Positions 36,502 through 46,382 of a stretch of 64,000 nt of DNA are shown one piece after another (within the stretch, counting starts at the first letter, position 1; each line of letters begins with the position of its first letter). The notes under the pieces were generated by a model. It saw only the letters and a program-made list of their open reading frames with translations, was not told the DNA's origin and did no database searches. This stretch comes from Streptomyces pluripotens (GTDB taxonomy: Bacteria > Actinomycetota > Actinomycetes > Streptomycetales > Streptomycetaceae): positions 2,294,001 to 2,358,000 of the forward strand of contig NZ_CP021080.1 in NCBI RefSeq assembly GCF_000802245.2, read 5' to 3'. Position numbers and translations under genes: made by a program.

Positions 36502-37692
36502 ATGCACCATCCGTCACCCGCCTCTCGGCCGTGCGTCCTCCACCTCGCACAACCCGTCGACGGCGGGGTCGCCCGGGTCGTACTGGACCTGACGCGGGCC
36601 CAGCTCGCGGCGGGCCTGCGCGTCACGGTGGCCTGCCCTGGCGGCGAACTGGCCGCAGCTCTGCGGAAGCTGGGTGCCGACGTACGCGACTGGAGGGCCG
36701 GCCGGTCCCCGGGGCCCGGTCTTGCCGGCGAGGTACGGCGGCTCGCACATCTGATCGACGAGCTGCGACCCGCACTGGTGCACGCGCACAGCGCGAAGGC
36801 GGGCCTGGCCGGCCGGCTCGCTGTGCGCGGACGCGTGCCGACGGTGTTCCAGCCACACGCCTGGTCGTTCGCGGCGGTCGGCGGACTCACCGGGGCCCTG
36901 GCACAGCGCTGGGAACGCTGGGGGGCGCGCTGGGCCGATCGGGTGGTGTGCGTCAGCGAGGCGGAGCGCGCGACAGGCGAACGCGCTGGCGTACACGCGT
37001 CCTACGTCGTCATCCCCAACGGCATTGACACGGAACGTTTCTCTCCCGGTCCCCGGCCCGCGCTCCCGCCCCGCCCCGGTTCAGGAGCCGGCCCAGGAGC
37101 CGGTCCGAACACCGGCACGCCGGCCCCGCTCGTGGTCTGCGTCGGCCGGTTGTGCCGGCAGAAGGGGCAGGACGTGCTGCTGCGGGCCTGGGAGGACGTT
37201 GTGGCCGCGGTGCCACGGGCCCGGCTGATACTGGTCGGTGACGGTCCCGACCGTGCGGCCCTGCGTCGGCTCGCCCACCCCTCCGTGCAGTTCACCGGCG
37301 CCGTCGCCGACTCCGTGCCCTGGTACCGGGCCGCCGATCTGGTGGTGCTGCCCTCCCGGTGGGAGGGCATGGCACTCGCCCCGCTGGAGGCGCTCGGCTG
37401 CGGGCGCCCCGTGGTGCTCACCGATGTCGACGGCGCCCGCGAGAGCCTGCCCCCCGCCTTCGCCGCACGCTGCCTGGTTCCACCGGAGGACCCCGCGGCG
37501 CTGGCCGGGGCGGTCGCCGGACTGCTGTCCGACCGGTCGCTGCGCGCAGCCCTCGGCGACCAGGGGCGTCGGCACGTCCTGTCCACCCACGATGTGCGGC
37601 ACACCGCCGAACGGGTCGCGGCCCTCTACCGCGAACTCCTCGGCGACCGACCGCGCGTGCCCTCCGAGTGCAGGGAGTCCATCCACTCGTGA
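36502..37692 (+). CDS. Glycosyltransferase family 4, first gene of exopolysaccharide operon
   Basis: A 396-residue GT-B enzyme. The N-terminal domain has HLAQPVDGGVARVVLDLTRA and the HAHSAKAG motif; the C-terminal domain has VCVGRLCRQKGQDVLLRAW and the donor signature PSRWEGMALAPLEALGCGRP, which holds the EX7E glutamates. A Pro/Gly-rich insert lies between the domains (about residues 188-208). ATG 36502 was chosen over overlapping frames; its stop overlaps the GTG of the phosphotransferase (GTGA). Likely adds a sugar to the lipid-linked repeat unit in the cytoplasm. Confidence 0.9.
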   Translation: MHHPSPASRPCVLHLAQPVDGGVARVVLDLTRAQLAAGLRVTVACPGGELAAALRKLGADVRDWRAGRSPGPGLAGEVRRLAHLIDELRPALVHAHSAKAGLAGRLAVRGRVPTVFQPHAWSFAAVGGLTGALAQRWERWGARWADRVVCVSEAERATGERAGVHASYVVIPNGIDTERFSPGPRPALPPRPGSGAGPGAGPNTGTPAPLVVCVGRLCRQKGQDVLLRAWEDVVAAVPRARLILVGDGPDRAALRRLAHPSVQFTGAVADSVPWYRAADLVVLPSRWEGMALAPLEALGCGRPVVLTDVDGARESLPPAFAARCLVPPEDPAALAGAVAGLLSDRSLRAALGDQGRRHVLSTHDVRHTAERVAALYRELLGDRPRVPSECRESIHS

Positions 37693-39110
37693 CTGCGGAA
37701 AGTACCGTCCCCTCCCCCGGCGCGCAGCCATGGGACCACGGACTCTCGCCCGTCTCCGTTCTGCCGGCCCGTGCCGCCGGCGGATTCCGGTTCCCATTGC
37801 GACGCCCGCCCGCGCGGCCGTCCTCACCGCTGCCGCTGCTCACCGCCGACCTTCTCGCCGCGCTGTTGGGTGCGGTCGCGCTCGGCCCGACCGCCCATCG
37901 GCCACTGCTGGTCGCCGCGTTGGTGTCCGGGGCTCTGCTGCTGCGCCCGCATTCCGCGCGACGGGTGCCCGGTGTGCTCGACGAACTGCCCCTGGTGTGC
38001 GGGCGGATCGCGGTGGCCTGGCTGGGCCTGGCCTCGCTGCTCGCTGCCCACGCGCCCGAGCGCGCGCTGCCCGCCCGGACCCTGCTGCTCGGCTGGGCAC
38101 TGCACGCAGCAGCGGCCTGCACGGGTCGGGCCGTGGTGCACTGGCGGCGCCGGACCGCACTGGTGCGCCATCCGCGCACCGCCCTGGTGATCGGGCCCGC
38201 CGCGACCGCACAGCGAGTGGCCGCCGCACTGCTGCGACACCCGCGCTGCGGGGTGCGGCCGGTGGGCGTCGTGGCGGAACACCCCGACGGCAGCGGCGGG
38301 TTGCCCGTGCTCACCAGCGGCGAGGAGGTGGAACGGGCGCTGATCCAGAACGGGGTGCGAGTGGTGCTCACCGTCGACCCTGCCGTGCGCACCGGTGAGG
38401 AACCGCTACTGCGGGCACTCGCGGAGTCGGGCTGCGCGCTGTGGGAGGTGGCAGCGGACTGTCCGGCGTACGAGATGCGGGACGAGCTGGCCGGGTTCGC
38501 CGTACGGCGGCTGGATCTGGGCTCCGGGCGGCGCGGCAGTCTCGGCAAGCGGCTGCTGGACATCGTGGTCTCCGGGATGCTGATGGTGCTGGTCAGCCCG
38601 GTGCTGCTGGTGTGCGCGGTGGTGTTGCGGCTCACCGACGGGCCCGGGGTGGTCTTCCAGCAGGAACGGATCGGTAAGGACGGTCGCCCCTTCACGCTGC
38701 TGAAGTTCCGCACCCATCGCCCGGTCGACGAGCACGAGGCGGCCACCCGGTGGAGCGTGGCCGGCGAGCGGAAGATGAGCCCCTTCTGCCGCTTCCTGCG
38801 CCGGACCTCACTGGATGAACTGCTCCAGCTGTGGAACGTCTTCTGGGGGGACATGAGCCTGGTCGGACCGCGCCCTGAACGGCCTTACTTCGTGGCCCAG
38901 TTCAGCCAGACCCATCCGGGCTACGCGGCCCGCCACCGCATGCGGACCGGCATCACCGGGCTCGCCCAGATCAACGGACTGCGCGGCGACACCTCCATCG
39001 AGGACCGGGCCCGGTTCGACAACGCCTACATCGACAACTGGTCGCTGTGGCAGGACGTCTGCATCCTGTTGCGTACCGCGGCCGCGCTCGTACGCTCGAC
39101 GGGGAGCTGA
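37689..39110 (+). CDS. Undecaprenyl-phosphate sugar phosphotransferase
   Basis: A 473-residue polyprenyl glycosylphosphotransferase that starts a lipid-linked polysaccharide repeat. Several hydrophobic helices in residues 45-130, a nucleotide-binding-like middle domain, another helix at KRLLDIVVSGMLMVL, then the catalytic part: QQERIGKDGRPFTLLKFRTH, RRTSLDELLQLWNV and GDMSLVGPRPERP, the conserved motifs of the WbaP/EpsE family. It transfers a sugar-1-phosphate to undecaprenyl phosphate on the inner face. GTG 37689 overlaps the previous stop. Confidence 0.93.
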   Translation: MTAESTVPSPGAQPWDHGLSPVSVLPARAAGGFRFPLRRPPARPSSPLPLLTADLLAALLGAVALGPTAHRPLLVAALVSGALLLRPHSARRVPGVLDELPLVCGRIAVAWLGLASLLAAHAPERALPARTLLLGWALHAAAACTGRAVVHWRRRTALVRHPRTALVIGPAATAQRVAAALLRHPRCGVRPVGVVAEHPDGSGGLPVLTSGEEVERALIQNGVRVVLTVDPAVRTGEEPLLRALAESGCALWEVAADCPAYEMRDELAGFAVRRLDLGSGRRGSLGKRLLDIVVSGMLMVLVSPVLLVCAVVLRLTDGPGVVFQQERIGKDGRPFTLLKFRTHRPVDEHEAATRWSVAGERKMSPFCRFLRRTSLDELLQLWNVFWGDMSLVGPRPERPYFVAQFSQTHPGYAARHRMRTGITGLAQINGLRGDTSIEDRARFDNAYIDNWSLWQDVCILLRTAAALVRSTGS

Positions 39111-39113
39111 CCG

Positions 39114-40487
39114 ATGGCCCTCGCCCTGCCGCTCCGCCGGCACCCGCGGCTCTCCCGGATGCTGCCCGTGCTGCCGCTGGTGGCCGTGGTCGTACTGCTC
39201 GCCCTGCCGGTCCCGCCCGGCAGCTCGGGCGGGGCGGGCCCCGCCGACGCGGTGTCCGCACTGGTCGTCGGCCACTGCGTCGTACACCTGCTGCGTGAGC
39301 GCCGCCGCCCGCTGACCCGTACCGCCGCGCTGCTCCTTGGCCTGCCGGTGGTCGGCATCTCGCTCGCCGCGATGAACGCGGTCTCACCGTCCGCCGGTAT
39401 CAGCGGCCTCGGCCGCTACCTCCAGGTCTTCGTCCTGGTCCCCGCCACCGTCGTGCTCCTGGTCCGCGACCGGTCCGGCTTCCGACTGCTGGCCTGGTCG
39501 TTGGTGGCCCTGGCGGGCTGGCAGGGCGCCGTCGGCGTACACCAGTACGTCACCGGGACCGGTGCCTCCTACCAGGGCGAGGACATCCGCGCGGTCGGCA
39601 CGTTCGGGGCGACGGACGTCATGGGCATGGCCACCGCGGTGTCCTTCGGACTGGTGTGCGCGACGGGTATCGCCCTGGGCCGGTCCGGGACGCGGCGGGA
39701 GCGCGTGGTCGCCGCCTGCTGTGCGCTCGCTCTGTTCCTCCCGCTCGCCCTGTCCTTCAGCCGGGGCGCCTGGATCGCCACCGCCACCACGCTCACCCTC
39801 CAACTGGCGCTGGCCGGGCTGCGCCGGGCGTTGAAAGTCGGCGCGGCCGTGGTGGCCGCGTGTGTGGTCCTGGTGGGCGGCCTCGGGGTGGGTACGGCGA
39901 TGCTGCAGGAGCGGATCGACAGCATCACCCAGGTCACCGACGCGCCCGACCAGTCGGTCACCGACCGGTACACCATGTGGGCCGCGGCGGCCGACATGTG
40001 GCGCGCGCGCCCGCTGACCGGCGTGGGGATGAAGGGCTTCCCCGAGTACCGTGATGGGTACGCCTCGCTCGCTCTGTCCTCCGGCGGCGACATCGAGGGC
40101 GCGGGCGCCGCGTTCCACCGACAGCCACTGCTCTCTCCGCACAACATGTACCTGCTGGTGCTCGGTGAACAGGGCCTGATCGGATTGCTCTGCCTCGTGG
40201 GCGGATGGCTGGCCCTGCTGGTGTGTTCCCTGCGCGGGCTGTGGCGGGCCCGCGCGGTCGGCGGTCGGGGCCTGGACTGCGCACTGGTCGCCTGCGGGCT
40301 GCTGGTCTGGCAGCTCGTGGACTTCGTGTACGCCGACATCGGCGGGCCCTCGACCGTGCTGACGGCGGTGTGTTTCGGGCTGGTCGCCTGGTGGGCCCTG
40401 GTGGGGAGCGAGGAGGTCACCGGCGCCGCCCGGGCGTCCGTACCGGCCGGGCGGGGACCGGTGACGGGAAAGGCGGTCGTCCGGTGA
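39114..40487 (+). CDS. O-antigen ligase / Wzy-like polymerase
   Basis: A 457-residue membrane protein with about eleven hydrophobic segments. The large periplasmic-type loop lies around residues 265-345 and contains RYTMWAAAADMWRARPLTGV and SPHNMYLLVLGEQGLIGLL, where the PHN-xxL motif is characteristic of WaaL/Wzy proteins. It polymerises or ligates lipid-linked repeat units on the outer face. Follows the phosphotransferase by three bases. Confidence 0.88.
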   Translation: MALALPLRRHPRLSRMLPVLPLVAVVVLLALPVPPGSSGGAGPADAVSALVVGHCVVHLLRERRRPLTRTAALLLGLPVVGISLAAMNAVSPSAGISGLGRYLQVFVLVPATVVLLVRDRSGFRLLAWSLVALAGWQGAVGVHQYVTGTGASYQGEDIRAVGTFGATDVMGMATAVSFGLVCATGIALGRSGTRRERVVAACCALALFLPLALSFSRGAWIATATTLTLQLALAGLRRALKVGAAVVAACVVLVGGLGVGTAMLQERIDSITQVTDAPDQSVTDRYTMWAAAADMWRARPLTGVGMKGFPEYRDGYASLALSSGGDIEGAGAAFHRQPLLSPHNMYLLVLGEQGLIGLLCLVGGWLALLVCSLRGLWRARAVGGRGLDCALVACGLLVWQLVDFVYADIGGPSTVLTAVCFGLVAWWALVGSEEVTGAARASVPAGRGPVTGKAVVR

Positions 40488-40614
40488 CGGCCCCGGTTCA
40501 TCGCGAGTCCCAGCAGCCGGTGCGCCGTCACGGGCAGGCGGGCCGACGGAGCCTGCGACCGGCGCGGTGCGGGAGACGGGGCCCGGTGAGCTGCCGGAAG
40601 CGAAGGCCAGTGCG

Positions 40615-42642
40615 ATGACGAACTCCAGCACCGGCGCAGCCCCTGGGCCGGAATCCGGCACCGCGCATGCGCCGGCTGCGGAACCGCTGCCCCGGCCGAA
40701 GGCCGGTACCGCACGACGAGCGGCGGACAAGCCGGTGCCGAGGCCGAAAGCCGGGTCCTCGCACGGACCCGTGCCGGAGCAAGGACAGGAGGTCGCCAGC
40801 CCGCGCGGGCCAGCACCGGAACCGGGGCCGAGGGCTTCGGCCGCACAAGGGCCGGCGGCAGAAGCACGACCGGAATCTTCGGCCGGGCAAGGGCCGGCAC
40901 CGGAACCGAGACCGCAAGCCGAGACCCCGTACGAACCCGCGGCAGAGCCGGCACCAAGGGCGGACCCCGCAATCGCACCGCCGCCGCCTGCCGGGAGGGG
41001 TGCAGCCGTACGGCCGGTGGCCCGGTCGGTCCTGCGGGACGTTCCCGCGGACTCCGCGCCCGAGCACGCCCCGCCCACCGGCCGCTTCCTGGCCAAGGCC
41101 ACGCTGATCACCGCCTCCCTCTCGATCGCGGCGGCGCTGCTCGGGCTGGTGCGGGACCAGTCGCTGGCCCGTCTGTTCGGGGCCGGGCGGGACACCGACG
41201 CCTTCCTGGTCGCATGGACCGTGCCGGAGTTCGCGGCCACGCTGCTCATCGAGGACGGACTGGCCTTCGCCCTGGTCCCGGCCTTCAGCGCGGCCCTGGC
41301 CCGTCGCGCTCAGGGCGCCGCCGGGGACCCGGTCCGTTCGCTGGTCGCCGGCACGCTGCCCCGGCTGACGCTTGCGTTCGCGGCAGTGGGTGCGCTGCTC
41401 GCCCTGGCCGCACCGCAGTTCGTGGGGGCCCTCGCGCCGGGCCTGCCCGACCCGGGCCTCGCCGTGGACTGCACCCGGCTCACCGCCACCTGCGTGCTCA
41501 GCTTCGGCCTCGCCGGTTACTGCAGTGCGTTCCTCAGGGCCCATCGCCGGTTCCTCGCTCCGGCCTCGATCTACATCGCTTACAACGTCGGCATCGTCAC
41601 GGCGATGTACACGCTCGGCGGCCGCTGGGGCGTGCGGTCGGCTGCGTTCGGGGTCGCCGCGGGCGGCTGCCTGATGGTGCTGGTCCAGCTTCCGTCACTG
41701 CTGCGCCGGTTACGCCACCGGTGTCCCGGGAGCACTGCCGACGCGCCCGAAACCGTCGCCGGGGCACGGCCGATGGCCGTGCCGTTGCTGGCCACCGTGC
41801 TGCTCTTCGCGCTGTGCCGGCAGTCGCAGGTACTGATCGAGCGGTTCCTCGCCTCCAGCCTGCCCGCCGGGGCCATCTCCCACCTGAACTACGCGCAGAA
41901 GGTCGCGCAGATCCCGATGACCCTGTCCACGATGCTGTGCACGGTCACCTTCCCGGTGGTGGCCCGGGCACTGGCCGAGGGCGACACCGAGCAGGCCCGC
42001 GGCCGGGTGGAGCGGGATCTGACGGTGGCCGGCTGTCTGGTGCTGCTCGGTACGGCCGCGGTCGTGGCCTGTGCACCGCAGTTGATCTGCCTGCTGTTCC
42101 AACGGGGCGCGTTCACGGCCGGGGACACCACGGCCACTGCCGGGGTGATGCGGGTCTACGCGCTCGGGCTGCTCGGCCAGACCCTGACGGGCGTCCTGGT
42201 CCGCTCCTACTTCTCGGCGGGCCGCGCCACCTGGTACCCGGTCGCCGCCATAACGGTGGGAATCGTCGCGACCTCCTGGATCGGTGCCTGGGCCGTCGGC
42301 TCCTGGGGCGTCGTCGGGATCGCCGCCGCCAACGCCACCGGCATCACCCTCACCGCCGTCCTGTTGCTCGCCGGCATGGGGCACCGGAACGTTCCCATCC
42401 GGACCCGGCAGGTGCTGCACGAGCTGAGTCGGCCACTCAGGGCGGCGGCCGTCGCCGCCTTGGCCGGCGGGTTCGTCGCCGCGCTGCCCACGGCACCGCT
42501 CGCCGGCCTGGTCGCCGGGGGCACCACCGTGACCGTCGTGTTCGTCCTGCTGGGCCGGACCCTGGGTGTCCAGGGATTCGCACCGGCACTCCGTACCGTA
42601 CGCAACCGCATCGGAAGGCTCGCCCATGCCGTCCTCCGTTGA
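40615..42642 (+). CDS. MurJ/Wzx-like lipid flippase with long disordered N-terminus
   Basis: A 675-residue member of the MOP/MVF superfamily. The first 145 residues are Pro/Ala/Glu-rich (repeated GPAPEP and AEARPE-like pieces) and likely disordered in the cytoplasm. Then 13-14 membrane helices follow, beginning at LAKATLITASLSIAAALLG, with ARLFGAGRDTDAFLVAW typical of MurJ relatives. It probably moves the lipid-linked repeat unit across the membrane. ATG 40615 selected; a GTG 48 bases upstream is possible. Confidence 0.88.
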   Translation: MTNSSTGAAPGPESGTAHAPAAEPLPRPKAGTARRAADKPVPRPKAGSSHGPVPEQGQEVASPRGPAPEPGPRASAAQGPAAEARPESSAGQGPAPEPRPQAETPYEPAAEPAPRADPAIAPPPPAGRGAAVRPVARSVLRDVPADSAPEHAPPTGRFLAKATLITASLSIAAALLGLVRDQSLARLFGAGRDTDAFLVAWTVPEFAATLLIEDGLAFALVPAFSAALARRAQGAAGDPVRSLVAGTLPRLTLAFAAVGALLALAAPQFVGALAPGLPDPGLAVDCTRLTATCVLSFGLAGYCSAFLRAHRRFLAPASIYIAYNVGIVTAMYTLGGRWGVRSAAFGVAAGGCLMVLVQLPSLLRRLRHRCPGSTADAPETVAGARPMAVPLLATVLLFALCRQSQVLIERFLASSLPAGAISHLNYAQKVAQIPMTLSTMLCTVTFPVVARALAEGDTEQARGRVERDLTVAGCLVLLGTAAVVACAPQLICLLFQRGAFTAGDTTATAGVMRVYALGLLGQTLTGVLVRSYFSAGRATWYPVAAITVGIVATSWIGAWAVGSWGVVGIAAANATGITLTAVLLLAGMGHRNVPIRTRQVLHELSRPLRAAAVAALAGGFVAALPTAPLAGLVAGGTTVTVVFVLLGRTLGVQGFAPALRTVRNRIGRLAHAVLR

Positions 42643-43423
42643 GTCCCCCGCCCCCGTCCCTTCCTCCACTCCCACGTCCGGCACCGGGCACGCGTCCGTC
42701 CGCAGACCCGGGCCCGTCCCGTGGATCGCGATGTACCACTCGGTCGGCGACTGCTCTGACGACCCGTACCGCATCACCGTCACGCCCGGCCGGCTGGACC
42801 GTCAGCTGCGCTGGCTGCGCCGCCGGGGGCTACGCGGGGTGTCGGTGGCCGAACTGCTCGCCGCCCGGACGAAGGGCGAGGGACGGGATCTGGTGGGGCT
42901 CACCTTCGACGACGGCTACGCCGACTTCCTCACGAACGCCCTCCCCGTACTGGCCCGTTGGCAGTGCACGGCCACCCTGTTCGTGCTGCCCGGCCGGCTG
43001 GGCAGCAGCAACGTCTGGGACCCACTGGGCCCGCGCAAGCCGCTCCTCACCGCCGACGGCATCCGCGACGCCGCCGAGGCGGGCGTGGAGATCGGCTCGC
43101 ACGGGCTCACCCACGTCGATCTGACCCAGGCCGATGACACCCTGCTGTACGCCGAGGTCGAGGAGAGCCGCGCGGTGCTGGAGGAGCTGACCGGTGCCCC
43201 GGTCACCGGATTCTGCTATCCCTACGGCACGGTGGACCAGCGTGCCGTGGACACCGTCCGGGAGGCCGGATACGACTACGCCTGCGCCATCGACCCCGGC
43301 GTGCTGAACGGTCCGCATGTCCTTCCCCGGCTGCACATCGGGCAGAACGACACCGCCGTACGGCTGTTCCTGAAGTACCGGCTGCACCGGTTGCGCCGGC
43401 GACCCGTCGCGGGGCTGCGATGA
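42626..43423 (+). CDS. NodB-type polysaccharide deacetylase
   Basis: A 265-residue carbohydrate esterase family 4 protein. Motif 1 is LTFDDGYADF with the catalytic and metal Asp; motif 2 is GSHGLTHVDL with two metal His; motif 3 is CYPYG. It removes acetyl groups from N-acetylhexosamines. No clear signal peptide is visible, so it may act on lipid-linked units in the cytoplasm. ATG 42626 has GGAAGG seven bases before it and overlaps the flippase end by 17 bases. Confidence 0.92.
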   Translation: MPSSVESPAPVPSSTPTSGTGHASVRRPGPVPWIAMYHSVGDCSDDPYRITVTPGRLDRQLRWLRRRGLRGVSVAELLAARTKGEGRDLVGLTFDDGYADFLTNALPVLARWQCTATLFVLPGRLGSSNVWDPLGPRKPLLTADGIRDAAEAGVEIGSHGLTHVDLTQADDTLLYAEVEESRAVLEELTGAPVTGFCYPYGTVDQRAVDTVREAGYDYACAIDPGVLNGPHVLPRLHIGQNDTAVRLFLKYRLHRLRRRPVAGLR

Positions 43424-44583
43424 GGGCCCTGCACATCATCACGGGACTCGGGGTCGGCGGTGCCGAGCAGCAACTGCGGCTGCTGCTGCGGCACCTGCCG
43501 GTGGACTGCGATGTGGTGACGCTGACCAACCCCGGCCCGGTCGCCGACGGGCTGGTGGCCGACGGGGTGCGCGTGATGCACCTCGGCATGACCGGCAACC
43601 GCGATCTGGCCGCGCTGCCCCGGCTGGCCCGGATCATCCGGCGCGGTCGTTACGACCTCGTGCACACCCATCTGTACCGGGCCTGTCTGTACGGGCGGAT
43701 CGCCGCCCGGCTGGCCGGGGTCCGCGCAGTGGTCGCCACCGAACACTCCCTCGGCGACTCGCAGATGGAGGGCCGGCCCCTCACCGCCGGGGTGCGTGGA
43801 CTCTACCTGCTGGGCGAACGGCTGGGCCGGTCGACCGTCGCCGTCTCCCCCACGGTCGCCGCCCGACTCACCCGCTGGGGCGTGCGCGGGCAACGCGTCG
43901 CGGTCGTGCCCAACGGCATCGACCTGCCCCGGTTCGCCTTTGACCCGATGGCCCGGCTGCGCACCCGCGCCCGGCTGGGGTTGCCCGCCGACGCGTTCGT
44001 CATCGGCGGCATCGGCCGGCTCGCCCCCGGCAAACGGTTCGACGTCCTCCTCCAAGCCGTGGCCCGGCTTCCCGGTGACTGCTGGCTGCTGCTGGTGGGC
44101 GGCGGCGCGGAGGAGGGCACCCTGCGACATGCCGCGCGGGAGGCGGGGATCGCCGACCGGGTGCTGTTCGCCGGTGAACGACCATACGTGCTCGACGGTT
44201 CGCCCGGACCGGACTTGCCCGCGTTGACCTCGGCGATGGACGTGCTCGCCTCGCCGTCCCCCGAGGAGGCCTTCGGTCTCGCGGTGGTGGAGGGGCTCGC
44301 GGCCGGGCTGCCGGTGCGCTATTCCTCCTGTCCGGCCCTGGAGGACCTGCCGCCCGAGACCGCCCCGGACGCGATGCGCGTCCCCTGCGACGCCGACACC
44401 TACGCCCGCGCGCTGGCCACGGTCCGCACCACACCACCCGGCCCGCGCGTCGCCCCCGAGGCGGCCCGCCACTACTGCATCACCCGCAGCGCCGCCCGGC
44501 TCATGGATGTCTACACGGCGGCGCTGGGTCCCGTTGTCACGTCCCCCCAAGTTCCGACCCAGCAGGGAGCAAGCCCGTCATGA
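43420..44583 (+). CDS. Glycosyltransferase family 4
   Basis: A 387-residue GT-B enzyme. MRALHIITGLGVGGAEQQLR carries the GGAE acceptor motif; GIGRLAPGKRFDVLLQAV and SPSPEEAFGLAVVEGLAAGL form the donor side with EX7E. The start overlaps the deacetylase stop (ATGA) and the stop overlaps the next start, so it sits in a tightly coupled run. It likely adds a later sugar of the repeat unit. Confidence 0.9.
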   Translation: MRALHIITGLGVGGAEQQLRLLLRHLPVDCDVVTLTNPGPVADGLVADGVRVMHLGMTGNRDLAALPRLARIIRRGRYDLVHTHLYRACLYGRIAARLAGVRAVVATEHSLGDSQMEGRPLTAGVRGLYLLGERLGRSTVAVSPTVAARLTRWGVRGQRVAVVPNGIDLPRFAFDPMARLRTRARLGLPADAFVIGGIGRLAPGKRFDVLLQAVARLPGDCWLLLVGGGAEEGTLRHAAREAGIADRVLFAGERPYVLDGSPGPDLPALTSAMDVLASPSPEEAFGLAVVEGLAAGLPVRYSSCPALEDLPPETAPDAMRVPCDADTYARALATVRTTPPGPRVAPEAARHYCITRSAARLMDVYTAALGPVVTSPQVPTQQGASPS

Positions 44584-45236
44584 CCGAGAACCACATCCGG
44601 AACCACCGCACCTCCCGTCTCTCCCGTGCCCGCGCTCTGCCGCCCTGGTCGCTGGTGGCGGCCGGCGTCCTCGCGGGCGGACTGCTCGGCGGCGCGTACG
44701 GCGCGCTCAAGCCGCCGGCGTACACAGCCACCAGCTACGTCATCGCCGTTCCCACCGAGAAGTCCGACACCGCGTCGGCACTCGGTTTCGCACAGGCCTA
44801 CGGCCGGGTCGCCACCCAGCTGGCGGTGCTGGGCGACGCACAGGTGTGGGCCGGGGTGCCGGTGCGCACCCTGCGCGACAGCGTGCGCACCGCGACCTCG
44901 CCGGACGCCCCGATGGTCGCTGTCTCCGCCACCTCGACCCGACCGGCCCGGGCCGCGGACATGGCCAACGCGGTCGCGCGCGCGCTCACCCAACACGCCG
45001 ACCACACCAAGGCCGACACGCACGTCGAGCTCCTGCAGTTCTCCCGCGCGGCGAAGCCGACGACGCCGGCCTCGGCTTCACCGGGACTGACCGGACTGGT
45101 CGGGGCCGGTGCGGGCGGACTGCTCGGCGGTCTCCTCCTGCTGGTGCGGCCGGGACGCCGGCCCGAGGAAGAGACCGCGCGGCCGACCGCGGTGCCCGGC
45201 CCAGCCGTCGCCGTCGACGCGCACGGCCAGCTATGA
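44580..45236 (+). CDS. Wzz-like chain-length / polysaccharide co-polymerase protein
   Basis: A 218-residue protein with two membrane helices, residues 20-42 and 160-188, enclosing an extracytoplasmic domain that begins AYGALKPPAYTATSYVIAVP. This topology and the small-residue-rich second helix are those of Wzz/capsule co-polymerases, which set chain length. No bacterial tyrosine kinase domain is attached. It overlaps neighbours at both ends by ATGA. Confidence 0.78.
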   Translation: MTENHIRNHRTSRLSRARALPPWSLVAAGVLAGGLLGGAYGALKPPAYTATSYVIAVPTEKSDTASALGFAQAYGRVATQLAVLGDAQVWAGVPVRTLRDSVRTATSPDAPMVAVSATSTRPARAADMANAVARALTQHADHTKADTHVELLQFSRAAKPTTPASASPGLTGLVGAGAGGLLGGLLLLVRPGRRPEEETARPTAVPGPAVAVDAHGQL

Positions 45237-46381
45237 CGGCAACGTACCCGGCGCGTTCCACCCGTTCCACCCGTTCCACACGCGCCGCCGGACTCGTCAG
45301 CGAAGTCGTCACCGACGAGGACTCCTTCGCCCGGCTCGCCCCCGCCTGGGGGCGGCTGCACGAGCGGTGCACCACCGCGACCCCGTTCCAGAGCCATGCC
45401 TGGCTGCACTCGTGGTGGTGGTCGTACGGCACGTACGGCCGACTCAGAGTGATCGCGGTGCGCTCCGGTGGCCAACTTGTCGCCGCCGCACCGCTGATGC
45501 TGATCCGCCGGCCGCTGCCCACGCTGGTGCCCCTCGGCGGGGCGATCTCCGACTACGCGGACGTGCTGCTGGACGACGCCGACGACGGGCGCGCGGCCGG
45601 CGCGCTCACCGATGCGCTGGCGGACGCAGCCCGTACGGCGCTGATCGACTTCCGCGAGGTACGGCCGGGTGGTGCGGTGGAGCAGGTCTACGACCGCTGG
45701 CGCGGACCGCGCCACGCGGTCCACGACTCGCTCTGCCTGGAACTGCCCGCCGTACCGATGGACGAGCTGGTGGCCCGACTACCGTCGAACAAGGCCCAAC
45801 AGCGGGTGCGGGCCAAGCTGCGCAAGCTGGACGTGCTCGGCGTGCAGCGGCGGACGGTGCGGCCCGAGGAAGTGGACGCAGCGCTCGGCCGGCTGTTGGA
45901 ACTGCACCGACTGCAGTGGCGGGGGCGGAAGGTGACGAGCGAACATCTGCAGCCACGGTTCCGTGACCACCTGGTACGCGCGGTCGGCCCGATGGTGCGT
46001 TCCGGAAACGCGGTGGTCACCGAGTTCCGGATCGATGGCGAGGTGGTGGCCGTCGATCTGACCCTCCTCTCCCGCAGCCTGACCGGCGGCTACCTGTACG
46101 GCGCGCACCCGGGCCTGCGGGAGCGGAAGGCGGACGTGGCCGTGATGCTGCTGGAGGCGTGCGCCGAGCACACGGGGGCGGGTGGCCCGGGCACCCTGAG
46201 CCTGTTGCGCGGCAACGAGCCGTACAAGCACCACTGGCGCCCCGAACCGGTCGTCAACCAGCGACTGCTGCTGGCCCGTCGGCGTACTGCTCCGCTGCTG
46301 ACGGCCGTGCTGTGCGACACGGCCGCCCGGCAGCGGAGCAAGGAGGTGCTCCAACGGTGGCGGGAACGGGGCCGGGACTAG
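45233..46381 (+). CDS. FemX/GNAT-like acyltransferase (BioF2-like domain)
   Basis: A 382-residue soluble protein. TPFQSHAWLHSWWWSYGTYG and LAALHRLQWRGRK-like LELHRLQWRGRK are the markers of the GNAT-fold FemAB/CelD group found in exopolysaccharide operons, where members transfer acyl or aminoacyl groups to polysaccharide intermediates. The last gene of the overlapping run; a hairpin follows its stop. The exact donor is unknown. Confidence 0.82.
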   Translation: MTATYPARSTRSTRSTRAAGLVSEVVTDEDSFARLAPAWGRLHERCTTATPFQSHAWLHSWWWSYGTYGRLRVIAVRSGGQLVAAAPLMLIRRPLPTLVPLGGAISDYADVLLDDADDGRAAGALTDALADAARTALIDFREVRPGGAVEQVYDRWRGPRHAVHDSLCLELPAVPMDELVARLPSNKAQQRVRAKLRKLDVLGVQRRTVRPEEVDAALGRLLELHRLQWRGRKVTSEHLQPRFRDHLVRAVGPMVRSGNAVVTEFRIDGEVVAVDLTLLSRSLTGGYLYGAHPGLRERKADVAVMLLEACAEHTGAGGPGTLSLLRGNEPYKHHWRPEPVVNQRLLLARRRTAPLLTAVLCDTAARQRSKEVLQRWRERGRD

Positions 46382-46382
46382 A

